Shown one piece after another: positions 27,963 through 37,027 of a stretch of DNA of 64,000 bases. Positions within the stretch are counted from its first letter, which is position 1. Each line of letters starts with the position of its first letter. The notes beneath the pieces are model-generated. The model was not told where the DNA came from. It saw nothing but the letters and a program-made list of their open reading frames with translations, and did not search any database. This DNA comes from Citrobacter sedlakii NBRC 105722 (GTDB lineage Bacteria; Pseudomonadota; Gammaproteobacteria; Enterobacterales; Enterobacteriaceae): positions 1 through 64,000 of the forward strand of contig NZ_BBNB01000007.1 in the NCBI RefSeq assembly GCF_000759835.1, read 5' to 3'. A program made the translations under genes and the position numbers.

Positions 27963-29231
27963 TTACTCGTAGAAGATGGTAAATTCCACGGCTGCATTTG
28001 CCGTGCCGGCTTTTACTGGAAACACAGTGCCGCCGGTAGCTTCGCGAAGGCGGGAATAGCGCGCACGCAGCGGAATTGTATAACTTGTCGCGTTACTGCC
28101 CAGGTAGTTCTGATTCAAAAAAGCCTTACCTCGCCAATCGTAATTGCTGGATGCTAACGCGCTTTTATCATTTGGCAGTATCGGATCCTCGATCTCAATA
28201 CAGAGCCCCTCTGAACCATTCGGCTCAGGGTCGGTTTTAACACAGGTTTGACCAAGGTAGGTAAACCCCACTTCGTTAATCGGATCGAGCCGATAGGCGA
28301 TGACGCTGGGATACCAGGGGTCCTCAACAAAGGTATTGCTGCTGCCTTCACCGGCCCAACTGCTGCTGGGACTCAAATAACTAAAAGCACTCTCATAGCG
28401 TCCGGCCATCACCGGGCAATTGATCAATTGAATGTTGAAATCTTTCCACGGCGAATACCAGTTAGATCGGTTCATCGCATCAGTTATCTCATACTCCCCT
28501 AACTGCACATGCACATCCGGTGTCTGACAACTGCCAGCAACGACATTAAGGTTACCGCTAATACGAATACGTTGACCCTTTACCTGAAAGTCCGCCGCCA
28601 TATTTTGGCCGGGAAAAGCGTAAGTAATAATCGGGGGAATAGTGACAGGCAGCGTCCATGTCCCTGCAGGAATATCCCCCGTTTTGACCAGCACAAACAT
28701 GATATAACCGGCACCTGGCGCGACAACGTTGGCGAAGGGCATGTCTAACGAGTTCGGCGACGAGATTTTTTCGACAGGAAGAGAACGGTTGACGGTATTG
28801 TCGCGCCAGACCAGTGAAAAACCGACACCAGGTGTTCCCGTTTCATAAATGTCAAACCCCTGATACTGACCGACGGTCGCCGGTCCGCCATTTTCAAATT
28901 CCAGTCTACCGTTTACGTAAAAAGTTTCATTGCTACCCGTACTTGATGTGCAATCACTGTATCCTAAGCCCACAGCGCCCGTGTTTATTATCCGCTGCGA
29001 AAATAACTCAGAGCCAAAAGGGAGATCGCGAAGGGCACTTACCGTGACGCGATCGGAAAGAATAGGAACGTTGAGTTCGACGTAATCCTGAGGAATGATT
29101 TCACTGTCGACATTATTTATTCTTGTCCCTGAACAGGTCACCAGGGCGTTTGCCGGATGGCTATACAGCATGGCGCAGCACAGAAAACCAGTGGCGCCAA
29201 CATAGCGCCAAAAGGCGGGTTTGATTTGCAT
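27963..29231 (-). CDS. Putative two-domain fimbrial tip adhesin
   Basis: This is the last gene of the chaperone-usher operon. The 422-residue precursor has a signal peptide (about 1-29, ending SHPANA). A long N-terminal region with no match I recognise (about 30-235) is the likely receptor-binding domain. A C-terminal pilin domain starts near GNLNVVAGSC and ends with the donor-strand-type beta-strand AAVEFTIFYE. Size, position and two-domain layout argue for the tip adhesin. The frame is open upstream into the usher gene. I use ATG 29231, which begins the signal peptide. The ligand cannot be told from sequence. Confidence 0.75.
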   Translation of the reverse strand: MQIKPAFWRYVGATGFLCCAMLYSHPANALVTCSGTRINNVDSEIIPQDYVELNVPILSDRVTVSALRDLPFGSELFSQRIINTGAVGLGYSDCTSSTGSNETFYVNGRLEFENGGPATVGQYQGFDIYETGTPGVGFSLVWRDNTVNRSLPVEKISSPNSLDMPFANVVAPGAGYIMFVLVKTGDIPAGTWTLPVTIPPIITYAFPGQNMAADFQVKGQRIRISGNLNVVAGSCQTPDVHVQLGEYEITDAMNRSNWYSPWKDFNIQLINCPVMAGRYESAFSYLSPSSSWAGEGSSNTFVEDPWYPSVIAYRLDPINEVGFTYLGQTCVKTDPEPNGSEGLCIEIEDPILPNDKSALASSNYDWRGKAFLNQNYLGSNATSYTIPLRARYSRLREATGGTVFPVKAGTANAAVEFTIFYE

Positions 29232-29268
29232 GACGTTTTTCCTTAAATCACATGGCCGGTTCGCGGGG

Positions 29269-31818
29269 TCACTGCGACACACAGCGACCATTGATGGTCA
29301 GCATGCCGCGGCTGTCCGTTTTATCGCGAGACGGTAATTGGTAGTTGAGCAGGCACTGTTGATGCGCCGACTCTCCCCAGCGCACGTTCAGTTGACCACT
29401 CTGCTCTGCCAGGCGAGCAAAAATACGTCTTCCCTGACCCACAACGCCGACAGAATTTTGACTGCTGTCATAGACATCCGCGCCGAACGGTACTTTGCTG
29501 TTTTCGTCCAGGACAATCAGCACCGGTGTTCCCACTGTGGTGCCATACTGAAGCTTAACGACCGCGCCGCTGTATGGCGCCACTTTCTGGCTGGTCAGGT
29601 TTAACTCAATGTCGTCGGGTAAGCCTTTCGGATCGAGGCTAACTTCGTTCATTTGCCAGGCGTTCAGATAAGGCACGACGGCATAGCCAAAACGATCGAT
29701 GCTGACTCCCGGATAGCTGCTGACAGCCGCCCCTTTCGCCCCCTTCGCTTCGACCAGCGCCACAGTATCGGCGGTGTATGGCGACAGGGTTAGACCGCCG
29801 CTGTGCAGGACAGCCGTACCGTTCACGCCCAGTGAATAGTTGTGGTAGTTTTTGCCTGCCCCTGCTGCGGTCTGTAGCGTGGTGTACGGGGTGCGCAACG
29901 AACTGTTAAAGGCCGCGCTGCGGGTTCCGCCTTTATTGGCGTTGGCGGCACTGACGCTGTAGCTGAAGGCATTGTTGTCCAGCGCCGTCCCGCTTACCCC
30001 AATCTGTTCGCGCATGCGCCCATCGTTGTCGCGGTTGAGGTTGACGGACATCTGGCTAAACGGACTACCGCTTGAGAAAGGAATACTCAGGCTAAGCATA
30101 TAACGGGTCTCATAGTCACCCTCGCCATTGCGGTTACGGCTGGCGCTCAGGCTATAGTTAACCCGGCCGATGTGATTGTTATAGCCAAGCTGATACTGGC
30201 GATCCTGCCCATGCTGTTTCCAGTAATTCTGTTGGTAAATACTGGCATAAAAATTCCCCCAACCATCAGGAAGTCGCTGGTTAGCCGTGATCCCCAGACG
30301 GCTCTTGGGACGATATACCTCGTGCCGGCTATCATAATGATTCAGCGCCTCTCGCAGTTGCATCGCCGTCATAAAGTCCATGTAGCCTTCGGTAGAAAAC
30401 CGGTAGGCCGCCACGCTGATATTGCTGCCGGTTTGAACAATAGAATGGCTGTATTTCAGCTGATAGCTTTCCCCGGACATCGTTTTGCCAAAGCGGTCAT
30501 ACTCTTTCGGTAATGTGCTCCTGGCATGGGTCACATCGAATGAAAAGGCGCCAACATGGGTTCCCATGGCCAACCCCACTTGCCCGGCTTTGTAGTCCTC
30601 GTTACCCTGAATACCGGTATACGCGGTGAATCGATTGGACAGCCCCCGACGCCAGGTGAACTCGGCGAGAAAAGGTTCATCCTCGACCCAGCCTTTACGC
30701 AACGTACCGAGGGTAGCGCTGTAGTGCGTGATGCCAGGGCGCAAGAGATTACTGGTGGAGGCAAACGGCACGAGCTGACGCTGTACTGAACCGTCGGCTT
30801 CTTCCACAATGACTTCAAGTTCACCACCGTAACCCGTGGAAAAGAGATCGTTAATTTCGAACGCGCCTGGCGCAACCGTCGTCTCGTACAACAAACGGTT
30901 CTGCTGCATCACTTTTACCCTGGCGTTGGTTCTGGCAATACCGGTAATTAACGGCGCATAGCCACGCTGGGAATTAGGCAGCATCTGCTCCGCGTTCGCG
31001 AGTTGAATACCGCGAAACGCCAGGGTATCAAACTGTTCGCCCGTGGTGTGGGCATCGCCCAGCGTTAATTTACTGCTTATCTCTGGAATATGACGCTGCA
31101 CGTAGGTATCCAGGGCCTGGTAATGACGGCCAAAGTCTTCCTGCCAGCTCAGACTGCCGTTATGGCGAAAATGCCAGCCTAACAGGTTAAAACCGCTGTT
31201 AATCCCGGCATAAATCGCATCGCTTTCGTTATGCGAGGTTACGTTGCGGTAAAAGTTCGCATTGTAGTTCAGAATACCGGCGGTGATCCCCTGATCCCAT
31301 AATGCCGGGTTAACGTAACCACGCGGGCGCTTAATTAAGTAGATATCGGCAATCGCGAGACTAAGCGTTTGTTCACCGGTATCCAGCTCGAACGATGCTT
31401 CGGGCAGGATCTGATTTATCGGCAAACAGTCATTATCCTCCGCGCGGTTGAGGAGCGTGAGCGATTCCCTTGAGAGTTTCTCGGTATTAAATTCAAGATT
31501 GATAAATGTTTTTTTCGACAGACATATGTCACCGTCGACATTCTGACCTGATCCATTTGATACCTGCAGGTCATACTGCCCCATGGCAACGTCGTTGATA
31601 ATCACTTCAACGTTATATTTCCCGGGGATCGGGACACCTTTCTGAAAACGAGCGATATCAATACGGTTTTTGCTATCAGGACTAATAAAATTGGTATTGA
31701 ATTCAACGAAAGAAGTATCAGCCGCACAGGCAACAGAAAAACAGGCGGTAGCAATGGCAATCGCAAGAGGACAAAGCGTCATTGTGCCGGTGATGGTTAA
31801 ATTAAGGTTCCGTTCCAT
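29269..31818 (-). CDS. Outer-membrane fimbrial usher
   Basis: This FimD/PapC-type usher assembles and secretes pilus subunits. The 849-residue precursor has a signal peptide (about 1-33, ending FSVACA). The N-terminal chaperone-binding domain begins FVEFNTNFI with the family pattern FxxGxxxPGxYxVEVxIND (FQKGVPIPGKYNVEV). A 24-strand barrel with plug domain is inferred from length and from repeats such as GITHYSATLG. Two C-terminal domains end with paired cysteines (QCLLNYQLPS and INGRCVSQ). ATG 31818 is chosen because GGAAG lies five bases upstream. The gene is full length. Confidence 0.93.
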   Translation of the reverse strand: MERNLNLTITGTMTLCPLAIAIATACFSVACAADTSFVEFNTNFISPDSKNRIDIARFQKGVPIPGKYNVEVIINDVAMGQYDLQVSNGSGQNVDGDICLSKKTFINLEFNTEKLSRESLTLLNRAEDNDCLPINQILPEASFELDTGEQTLSLAIADIYLIKRPRGYVNPALWDQGITAGILNYNANFYRNVTSHNESDAIYAGINSGFNLLGWHFRHNGSLSWQEDFGRHYQALDTYVQRHIPEISSKLTLGDAHTTGEQFDTLAFRGIQLANAEQMLPNSQRGYAPLITGIARTNARVKVMQQNRLLYETTVAPGAFEINDLFSTGYGGELEVIVEEADGSVQRQLVPFASTSNLLRPGITHYSATLGTLRKGWVEDEPFLAEFTWRRGLSNRFTAYTGIQGNEDYKAGQVGLAMGTHVGAFSFDVTHARSTLPKEYDRFGKTMSGESYQLKYSHSIVQTGSNISVAAYRFSTEGYMDFMTAMQLREALNHYDSRHEVYRPKSRLGITANQRLPDGWGNFYASIYQQNYWKQHGQDRQYQLGYNNHIGRVNYSLSASRNRNGEGDYETRYMLSLSIPFSSGSPFSQMSVNLNRDNDGRMREQIGVSGTALDNNAFSYSVSAANANKGGTRSAAFNSSLRTPYTTLQTAAGAGKNYHNYSLGVNGTAVLHSGGLTLSPYTADTVALVEAKGAKGAAVSSYPGVSIDRFGYAVVPYLNAWQMNEVSLDPKGLPDDIELNLTSQKVAPYSGAVVKLQYGTTVGTPVLIVLDENSKVPFGADVYDSSQNSVGVVGQGRRIFARLAEQSGQLNVRWGESAHQQCLLNYQLPSRDKTDSRGMLTINGRCVSQ

Positions 31819-31860
31819 GATATCTTCCTGTAACTGCACTTTATAATTTTGTATTCGGCA

Positions 31861-32562
31861 TTACTTTTTTTCAGTTTCAATAAGACGCATAGCGCCATAG
31901 TCGTTAATGATGAAGGGATAGTAATTACCCGCAGCACGGCTGAGCTGAAAGGTTTTTACCTCGCCAGGCGCCAGCATCCCGCCGTTGCCAATACTGACTT
32001 TCCCGTCACGATCCTCAGAAAAGTAAGCGACATTAATAAAATATGGGGTGGGATTATTGGCGGTTACCGTCGTGCCCTGACGCGTCCATTTCACCTGCTG
32101 CTGGGCATCACTGGCGGTCATCGCCAGCCCGGACGGTCGATAAAAAAGCTTCAGACGAGAACGAAAAGCCATTTGCAGCATGCTTTTATCCTCGGCGTTT
32201 TTCACCTTTGCCGGGATTTCCAGTACATTGAGATAGAAGATAGACTCTTTATCTTTTGGCAAGGTCTCGCCGGTATAACGTATCCGCAATGACTGCCCTT
32301 TTCCGGGATCGACGCGGTTAATAGGAGGCGTCAACGTAAAGGGAGCCCTGGCATTATCCGGACGGGAATGACGATCGCCGGAATCTATCCACGACTGGAT
32401 TAATACCGGTGATTTGCCATTATTGGTCATCTTGATGGAAACTTCTTTATCCTTTTCTGGATACACGACGCGAGTGCCAGCAATAATAACCGCACTGTTT
32501 GCGGAAAAGACCACAAGCGTGGAAAACAAGGCAAAGATAAGGGGCAGTAATTTCATTTTCAT
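31861..32562 (-). CDS. Periplasmic fimbrial chaperone
   Basis: This is a PapD/FimC-type chaperone. The 233-residue precursor has a signal peptide (about 1-23, ending FSANS) and two immunoglobulin-like domains. The cleft residues are visible: Arg in IIAGTRVVYPE and Lys in FRSRLKLFYRP, which anchor the subunit C-terminus. The alternating hydrophobic G1 strand SMLQMAF completes the donor strand. The short F1-G1 loop places it in the FGS subclass, as expected for rod-like fimbriae. It lies between the major subunit and the usher, 42 bases before the usher. Confidence 0.93.
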   Translation of the reverse strand: MKMKLLPLIFALFSTLVVFSANSAVIIAGTRVVYPEKDKEVSIKMTNNGKSPVLIQSWIDSGDRHSRPDNARAPFTLTPPINRVDPGKGQSLRIRYTGETLPKDKESIFYLNVLEIPAKVKNAEDKSMLQMAFRSRLKLFYRPSGLAMTASDAQQQVKWTRQGTTVTANNPTPYFINVAYFSEDRDGKVSIGNGGMLAPGEVKTFQLSRAAGNYYPFIINDYGAMRLIETEKK

Positions 32563-32579
32563 CGCTCAAGTCCTTTTTT

Positions 32580-32602
32580 CAGGCGAGCATTACGCTCGCC
32601 TG
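32580..32602 (-). other. Intercistronic hairpin between pilin and chaperone genes
   Basis: A perfect nine-base-pair stem (CAGGCGAGC / GCTCGCCTG, five-base loop) lies 31 bases after the pilin stop on the minus strand, with no T tract downstream. In other fimbrial operons such a hairpin protects the pilin transcript and reduces chaperone and usher expression. That role is inferred here. Confidence 0.6.
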
Positions 32603-32633
32603 CAGTCATAATGAAAATTTCTTTCCGTTATGA

Positions 32634-33191
32634 TTATTCGTAATCGATACTGAAGTTAACCTGGCTTTTCACTGTTCCAGGCGTTGTCGCGCCCATTGCG
32701 TAATAACGCACGGTATAAGGCAGGCTGGCTGCGCCGCTGCTCATATCAATGCGTGAAGTAGTAGTTGTCTGGTTAGTGTGGCCCACCTGCAGCGGCAGGT
32801 CTGTCAGTTTGTCAACCAACTGCAGCTGAACATTGGTCGCGCCATCAGGCACACTTTCGTCAGTGTTCAGCAAGTTAAAGGTAGTCGTGTCAACCGTAGA
32901 ACCGTTTTCGAAGAATGCCGCCGCCGTTGATGTGCTGGTGACGCCCGTGCAGTTAGCAAGCTGGATATTAAAACCGGTATCCGCCGTTGTCTGACCTTCA
33001 GTCTGCAGCAGAGAGGTGCTGACTTCCGGCAGAACGACTGTTGCAGGTGAAGCCTGGCCGTCAACGGTGATATCACAGGTAGTGCCGGTCAGTTTACCTT
33101 CAAAATAAATCGTACCATCAGCGGCCTGCGCCTGCGTGCCAAATCCTCCAGCAATTAAAGCGGCAGCCAGAAACGTTTTTTTGATGCTCAT
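32634..33191 (-). CDS. Major fimbrial subunit (pilin)
   Basis: This is the structural subunit of the pilus. The 185-residue precursor has a signal peptide (about 1-23, ending GTQAQA). Mature pilin has the paired cysteines of the type 1 fold (TTCDITVDG and ANCTGV). It is rich in Thr, Ser and Ala, with the C-terminal beta-strand KSQVNFSIDYE that is filled in by the chaperone and then by the next subunit. The frame extends upstream to 33308, but ATG 33191 starts the signal peptide. It is the first gene of the minus-strand operon. Confidence 0.9.
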   Translation of the reverse strand: MSIKKTFLAAALIAGGFGTQAQAADGTIYFEGKLTGTTCDITVDGQASPATVVLPEVSTSLLQTEGQTTADTGFNIQLANCTGVTSTSTAAAFFENGSTVDTTTFNLLNTDESVPDGATNVQLQLVDKLTDLPLQVGHTNQTTTTSRIDMSSGAASLPYTVRYYAMGATTPGTVKSQVNFSIDYE

Positions 33192-34193
33192 TGTACAAAC
33201 TCCATGTATATTAAAATATTCACGCGGAATAAATTGCAGTAGCACGAGTATTAAACCACTTCTATTAATACCCTTTTCTTTGCGAAGGATGATATAAGCC
33301 CAGACCACATATCACAGCGGCTGTACGCAGATGTTCCCTAAGTTTTATTAGGCCTTCGACAAATAAATACTAAAGCAGCGAATTATCTCAGTAAAGGTCG
33401 ATTAAGACTTTAGCTTAAAAATAGGACAAAATTCTTTATTTTGAATTTAAATAAAAATGCAGATTAAGAAATTAGTCTGATAATCAATGTCGAACACGTT
33501 GAACGATAAATCTTTGAAAATGATTTATCTGCACACATTTTAATTGCCAGAAAGAACGCAACACCGCACAAAAAATTAAGAAAAAAATCCTAATCCCCCT
33601 ATTGATGACATGGTCAAGGCGCATTTCTACGTACGAGGAATTTGACCAGGCAAGTTTCCGTTTACTGTCAATAAAAAAGAAACCTATCCCACCCGACAAT
33701 GTTAACGAAATGATATCAAAAAGTAATGTGTTAGATAATTTTTCACAAATGATGCTTTCAAAAGAAAGTAAGTCCGCCGTATTGGTGTTTTTGCATACAA
33801 TTTTAACCCGTTTATGGCACATGCAGGCATGAAAAACGCGCATAAAATAAGAATTTTCTTAATGCAGACACAGTCAGTAGATTCAGTGATAGTTAATAAA
33901 AGATAATTAATCTACATAATAGTAATCAGTTTGTTAAAAGGCCAACATAAAATTCCCATTAAATTCATATAATTATACGTAAAAGAAATTGGCAGTGTAA
34001 ATATTTTTCTTTTCGCGTAAAAGTCGAAAAGCTAGTCGCCGCATTGCATTAAACTGTAAATACCCAGAAATCGTTATCTTTTTATGCCAGGATTTTTCCC
34101 GCAAAAACAAACATTGATTCTCTATACGTGGTGATTAATCATGCGAATGGAGTAAAGGTAATAAAAGGATATGGCCCCGTTATGGAGAGTAAA
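33192..34193. other. AT-rich divergent promoter region of the fimbrial locus
   Basis: This is about one kilobase of strongly AT-rich DNA between the pilin gene and its presumed regulator. It must hold the fimbrial promoter and leader on one side and the regulator promoter on the other. Two open frames (33602-33832 plus with a TTG start, 33484-33843 minus) overlap each other and lack ribosome-binding sites, so I do not call them. I found no inverted repeats of the kind that flank an invertible fim switch. The composition suggests H-NS silencing and horizontal origin (inference). Confidence 0.5.
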
Positions 34194-34847
34194 ATGGGTA
34201 AGAAATTGAGCCCTGTCGCTGAACGCTTATGTCATGAGTCAACAATTACTGTTATTACGACTGACCGCTACTTCTTTATGGCGATAAAGCATATCATCCA
34301 TTCAATGCTGCCAGAGATCCTGAGCGAAAAAGGAGTGCTTTATAACGTCGTACATTGTGAGAGTGTATTTCACATGAACTTTCAGGATATGATTCAAAAT
34401 GAAGACAGACTGCTTATCGCAGATTACGATGTGCGGCTGATCGGCAATTCCCAGGTGCTTAACTTAATTCAGGGAATGAAAATTTTCGGTTCGATGATGC
34501 TTGTTATCCATAAGGAATTGCCTATTGCCGAGGTTGACTGTTGCTTAGCTAAAGGCGCGCCAGTGGCAGAGATCAAAAAAAATTTGCGAGACTTTATTTT
34601 GCAAAAACGCGCGCCACAAAATATCAACATCACCAGCAATCAGCTATTGTCGCGTTTCACCCGACGCGAGCATCAGATCATTCGTATGATTCTGAAAGGT
34701 AAACGTGTTGACAGCATCGCGAAAGCCCTTAACGTAAGCCCTAAAACCATATATGCGCATCGTTCGCGCATCTATCAGAAAGTCGGTGTACGTAACCTGC
34801 AGGGACTTTTTCACAATGGAGGCTTGCTCACTTCGCAACACAAGTGA
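34194..34847 (+). CDS. LuxR-type regulator of the fimbrial locus
   Basis: This 217-residue protein has a C-terminal LuxR/FixJ helix-turn-helix: LLSRFTRREHQIIRMILKG, then VDSIAKALNVSPKTIYAHRS. Its N-terminal half looks like a degenerate receiver (TTDRYFFMAIKHI, then ADYDVRLIG where a receiver would have its aspartate) but lacks a clear phosphorylation site. It diverges from the pilin gene, so it most likely controls the fimbriae. The start is uncertain: GTG 34128 and ATG 34182 are in frame, and ATG 34194 has GGAG six bases upstream. I do not recognise a named orthologue. Confidence 0.75.
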   Translation: MGKKLSPVAERLCHESTITVITTDRYFFMAIKHIIHSMLPEILSEKGVLYNVVHCESVFHMNFQDMIQNEDRLLIADYDVRLIGNSQVLNLIQGMKIFGSMMLVIHKELPIAEVDCCLAKGAPVAEIKKNLRDFILQKRAPQNINITSNQLLSRFTRREHQIIRMILKGKRVDSIAKALNVSPKTIYAHRSRIYQKVGVRNLQGLFHNGGLLTSQHK

Positions 34848-35037
34848 GTTCGGCCGTTGACGCCCCACTCCATGACAACTCTGCTTCCAGCGTCGCCGAC
34901 TGGACGTGATAGAAGCACTGATTTTTCGTAAAAGAAATGTTAAACCGTTTTTTGCTGTGGTATAACAAAACTGACCGTAACGCCAGCTTACTGGTGATGA
35001 CGGGCCTGCCTTTCACGCGATATCGCCTAAAGGCAGA

Positions 35038-35141
35038 TAAAAAGAGACCGAATACGATTCCTGTATTCGGTCCAGGGAAATGGCTCTTGGGAGAGAGCCG
35101 TGCGCTAAAAGTTGGCATTAATGCAGGCTAAGTCGCCTTGC
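35038..35141 (-). ncRNA. sdsR: Small RNA SdsR (RyeB)
   Basis: This sigma-S-dependent, Hfq-binding small RNA of about 104 bases acts on mRNAs for envelope and mismatch-repair proteins (established in E. coli and Salmonella). On the minus strand the sequence starts at about GGCAAGGCGACTTAGCC, contains the ACGGCTCTCTCCCAAGAGCC hairpin, and ends in a 10-base-pair terminator stem (GACCGAATAC / GTATTCGGTC) with a T run. CTATTCT at 35148-35154 on the minus strand is a fitting sigma-S -10 element. The sequence agrees closely with the E. coli RNA as I recall it. Confidence 0.9.
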
Positions 35142-35230
35142 CTTATAAGAATAGATGACGACGCCAGGTTTTCCAGTCCATGGCGAAAGTGGTTGGAAAA
35201 AACAGGCATCCGTCATGTGCTAAAAAGCAA

Positions 35231-35270
35231 AAACCGCAAGCGCGTTTCGACGATACTTGCGGTTTTTTAT
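35231..35270. terminator. Bidirectional terminator of ryeA and yebY
   Basis: Stem AACCGCAAG / CTTGCGGTT with a 15-base loop is followed by T6 on the plus strand (end of ryeA) and by a T5 run on the minus strand, about 30 bases after the yebY stop. Confidence 0.85.
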
Positions 35271-35297
35271 TGGAAATCAGAAAGATATTTTTGGTAA

Positions 35298-35636
35298 TTA
35301 GCAGAGTTTTTCGGCGCGTTCGATAAAGGGCGTAAGACTCATTTTTTCCCCTGGCTTTGCCGGATCGTCTATTTGAATAACGTGAATAGGCTGAGCGTTG
35401 GTTTTTCCGCTGGCCACCTGCTGCTGCGCCACGTCATTAAGCGGATACTGGACCAGCGTACTCGGATTGATCACATACAGCGCGTTTCCCGGTCGACATG
35501 TCAGCATCACTTCTTCCCGATTGAACGCCCACTTATCTTTACCCACTTCAAAACGGCTAACGGTAATGACCTGCGGTGCCGCCAGCGCCGCGCCGGAGCT
35601 GACCAACAGCAGCAAAGAAAGAATCATTTTTTTCAT
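35298..35636 (-). CDS. yebY: Periplasmic protein YebY (DUF2511)
   Basis: This 112-residue precursor has a signal peptide (about 1-20, ending GAALA). The mature protein begins [13 protein letters not shown] and has two cysteines (MLTCRPGN and the C-terminal AEKLC) that may form a disulfide. It is the last gene of yobA-yebZ-yebY, which is copper-linked in E. coli. The exact function is not known. ATG 35636 is chosen over the longer frame because it begins the signal peptide. Confidence 0.9.
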   Translation of the reverse strand: MKKMILSLLLLVSSGAALAAPQVITVSRFEVGKDKWAFNREEVMLTCRPGNALYVINPSTLVQYPLNDVAQQQVASGKTNAQPIHVIQIDDPAKPGEKMSLTPFIERAEKLC

Positions 35637-35652
35637 GAATTTTGCCTGTTCT

Positions 35653-36525
35653 TCAGAACGGTTCCAGAGTCGCGAACAGACTGACAATCGCCAGAACCGC
35701 CGCTCCCATACCCCATTCAATTTTTGTCATCCAGATAAAATACTGATTGATACGGCAATGTCCCAGCCGCATCCGTGGTACGAGAACATACCGATTCAGC
35801 AACGCAATTGCCACCATTAGCACCACAAGTGCACATTTTAACAAAAGCAACTGGCCCCAGCCGCTTCGCCAGGGGAGGGAGAATCCCTGAATAAATACGA
35901 CATTCGCGATCCCGGTGATCAACACGCCCGCCACGGCGAGATGACCATATTGCGAGAAACGCATCATGGCGGCGATGGCCTGCTGACGCCAGCGGCCTTT
36001 TGCCAGGCGCATACAGTAGAGGACTGGTATCAGACCGCCAAACCAGGCCGAAGCACAGAGCAAATGCAGCGCGTGATTGCTCCGCTGTAGCGCGCCAGAA
36101 ATGCCTGTATGCAGCGTGGCATGGCCGACGCCCGCCAGCAATGCAAACTGGGCAAACGCTAAAATCAGCAGCAGTCGCGGTAAATTTCGCGGAACGAGAA
36201 GCGCTGCCACCAGCGTCACAAGGGCGAGAATAATTTGCCATAGCCAGACGCCGCCGAACTGGGTTTGCAGAACCGCGCGCCAGATTGACACAGAGAATAC
36301 ATCCTGCCACCCGGAGCCCATCAATCCGCCCTGCACTGCCAGCATCAGCGCCGCAGTCAGAAAACTCGCGCCAGCAGCGTACTGTTGCAAACGTAAAAAC
36401 CGGCAATTCATCAGACGACGAAGCGCCGCCGGCGCCAGCCACGCACCGTAAAGCGCGCTGCCAAATATCAGCATCAGCGCGGTAAAATGAATGAAACGAA
36501 GCGTGACCCAGGTGAGCGACAGCAT
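35653..36525 (-). CDS. yebZ: CopD-type membrane protein YebZ
   Basis: This 290-residue inner-membrane protein has about eight hydrophobic segments and the CopD-family motifs [17 protein letters not shown] near the N-terminus and the histidine-bearing [10 protein letters not shown] loop. CopD partners CopC in moving copper into the cytoplasm or membrane (family knowledge). The gene lies two bases after yobA and 16 bases before yebY on the minus strand, so the three form one operon. Confidence 0.93.
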   Translation of the reverse strand: MLSLTWVTLRFIHFTALMLIFGSALYGAWLAPAALRRLMNCRFLRLQQYAAGASFLTAALMLAVQGGLMGSGWQDVFSVSIWRAVLQTQFGGVWLWQIILALVTLVAALLVPRNLPRLLLILAFAQFALLAGVGHATLHTGISGALQRSNHALHLLCASAWFGGLIPVLYCMRLAKGRWRQQAIAAMMRFSQYGHLAVAGVLITGIANVVFIQGFSLPWRSGWGQLLLLKCALVVLMVAIALLNRYVLVPRMRLGHCRINQYFIWMTKIEWGMGAAVLAIVSLFATLEPF

Positions 36526-36527
36526 AC

Positions 36528-36890
36528 TTATTTCACGCTAAACGTGTACTGCCCTTTGGTTTTATGGCCATCAACGGACACAACGTGCCAGTTAACCGTA
36601 TACGTCCCCGGCGGCAGTGCGTCATCAAGGGGCACAATCAGTTGCGTTTTATCCTGTTCGTTGCGCCTGGCGGGCCGTGTTTTGATAGCCTCCTGCTTTG
36701 GACCGGTAATTGTCACACCGCTGAAACCTTGCTCAATCCCTTCAGAAAAGTTAAGGGTGAGCGCCTGCGGCGCGGCGGTTACATTGGCATTAGCAGCCGG
36801 ATACTGATGCGTCAGATGCGCATGCGACCAGACTACGGGCGTCGTCAGCATGGCGGTCAGAAACAGGAGCGTACGTGCAGGAGTGACCAT
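36528..36890 (-). CDS. yobA: CopC-type periplasmic copper-binding protein YobA
   Basis: This 120-residue precursor has a signal peptide (about 1-22, ending VVWS or VVWSHA). If cleaved before HAHLTHQYPA, the mature N-terminal histidine could form the copper brace typical of CopC. A second ligand histidine would be in VNWHVVSVDGHKTKG. It is a single beta-sandwich domain ending YTFSVK. First gene of the operon with yebZ and yebY. It is slightly shorter than the E. coli protein, in the signal peptide. Confidence 0.92.
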   Translation of the reverse strand: MVTPARTLLFLTAMLTTPVVWSHAHLTHQYPAANANVTAAPQALTLNFSEGIEQGFSGVTITGPKQEAIKTRPARRNEQDKTQLIVPLDDALPPGTYTVNWHVVSVDGHKTKGQYTFSVK

Positions 36891-37027
36891 ATCAACTATT
36901 CCTTTTTGTTATGTCTTATCTTCAGAGGATAACCCTCTATAATGTTTGAGTCGAGACGCATCAATTGCGACTTGCCATCGCGGCGGTCTCTTAGTAACTT
37001 TTGCGCGCAATACCTAAGGAGAAGACC

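Larger units (their letters stand above)
34973..35270 (+). ncRNA. ryeA: Antisense RNA RyeA (SraC)
   Basis: This plus-strand RNA covers SdsR completely on the opposite strand. A TATAAC -10 element lies at 34961-34966 and a strong terminator at 35231-35270, giving a transcript near 300 bases; the ends are approximate. In E. coli RyeA lies in exactly this position next to yebY and is degraded with SdsR in a mutual antisense relation (established). Its promoter and terminator persist although the neighbouring pphA gene is absent. Confidence 0.7.

Noticed and set aside
33484..33843. 119-residue minus-strand frame and 76-residue plus-strand frame (33602-33832) in the fimbrial gap
   Set aside because: They overlap each other on opposite strands in AT-rich DNA. 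The plus frame needs a TTG start, and neither has a ribosome-binding site.
33192..34127. Possible invertible fim-type promoter switch
   Set aside because: I looked for a pair of short inverted repeats around the pilin promoter and for a recombinase gene nearby and found neither.
35717..36442. 241-residue minus-strand frame overlapping yebZ
   Set aside because: It is a frame-shifted shadow of yebZ, and its product has none of the hydrophobic pattern of a membrane protein.
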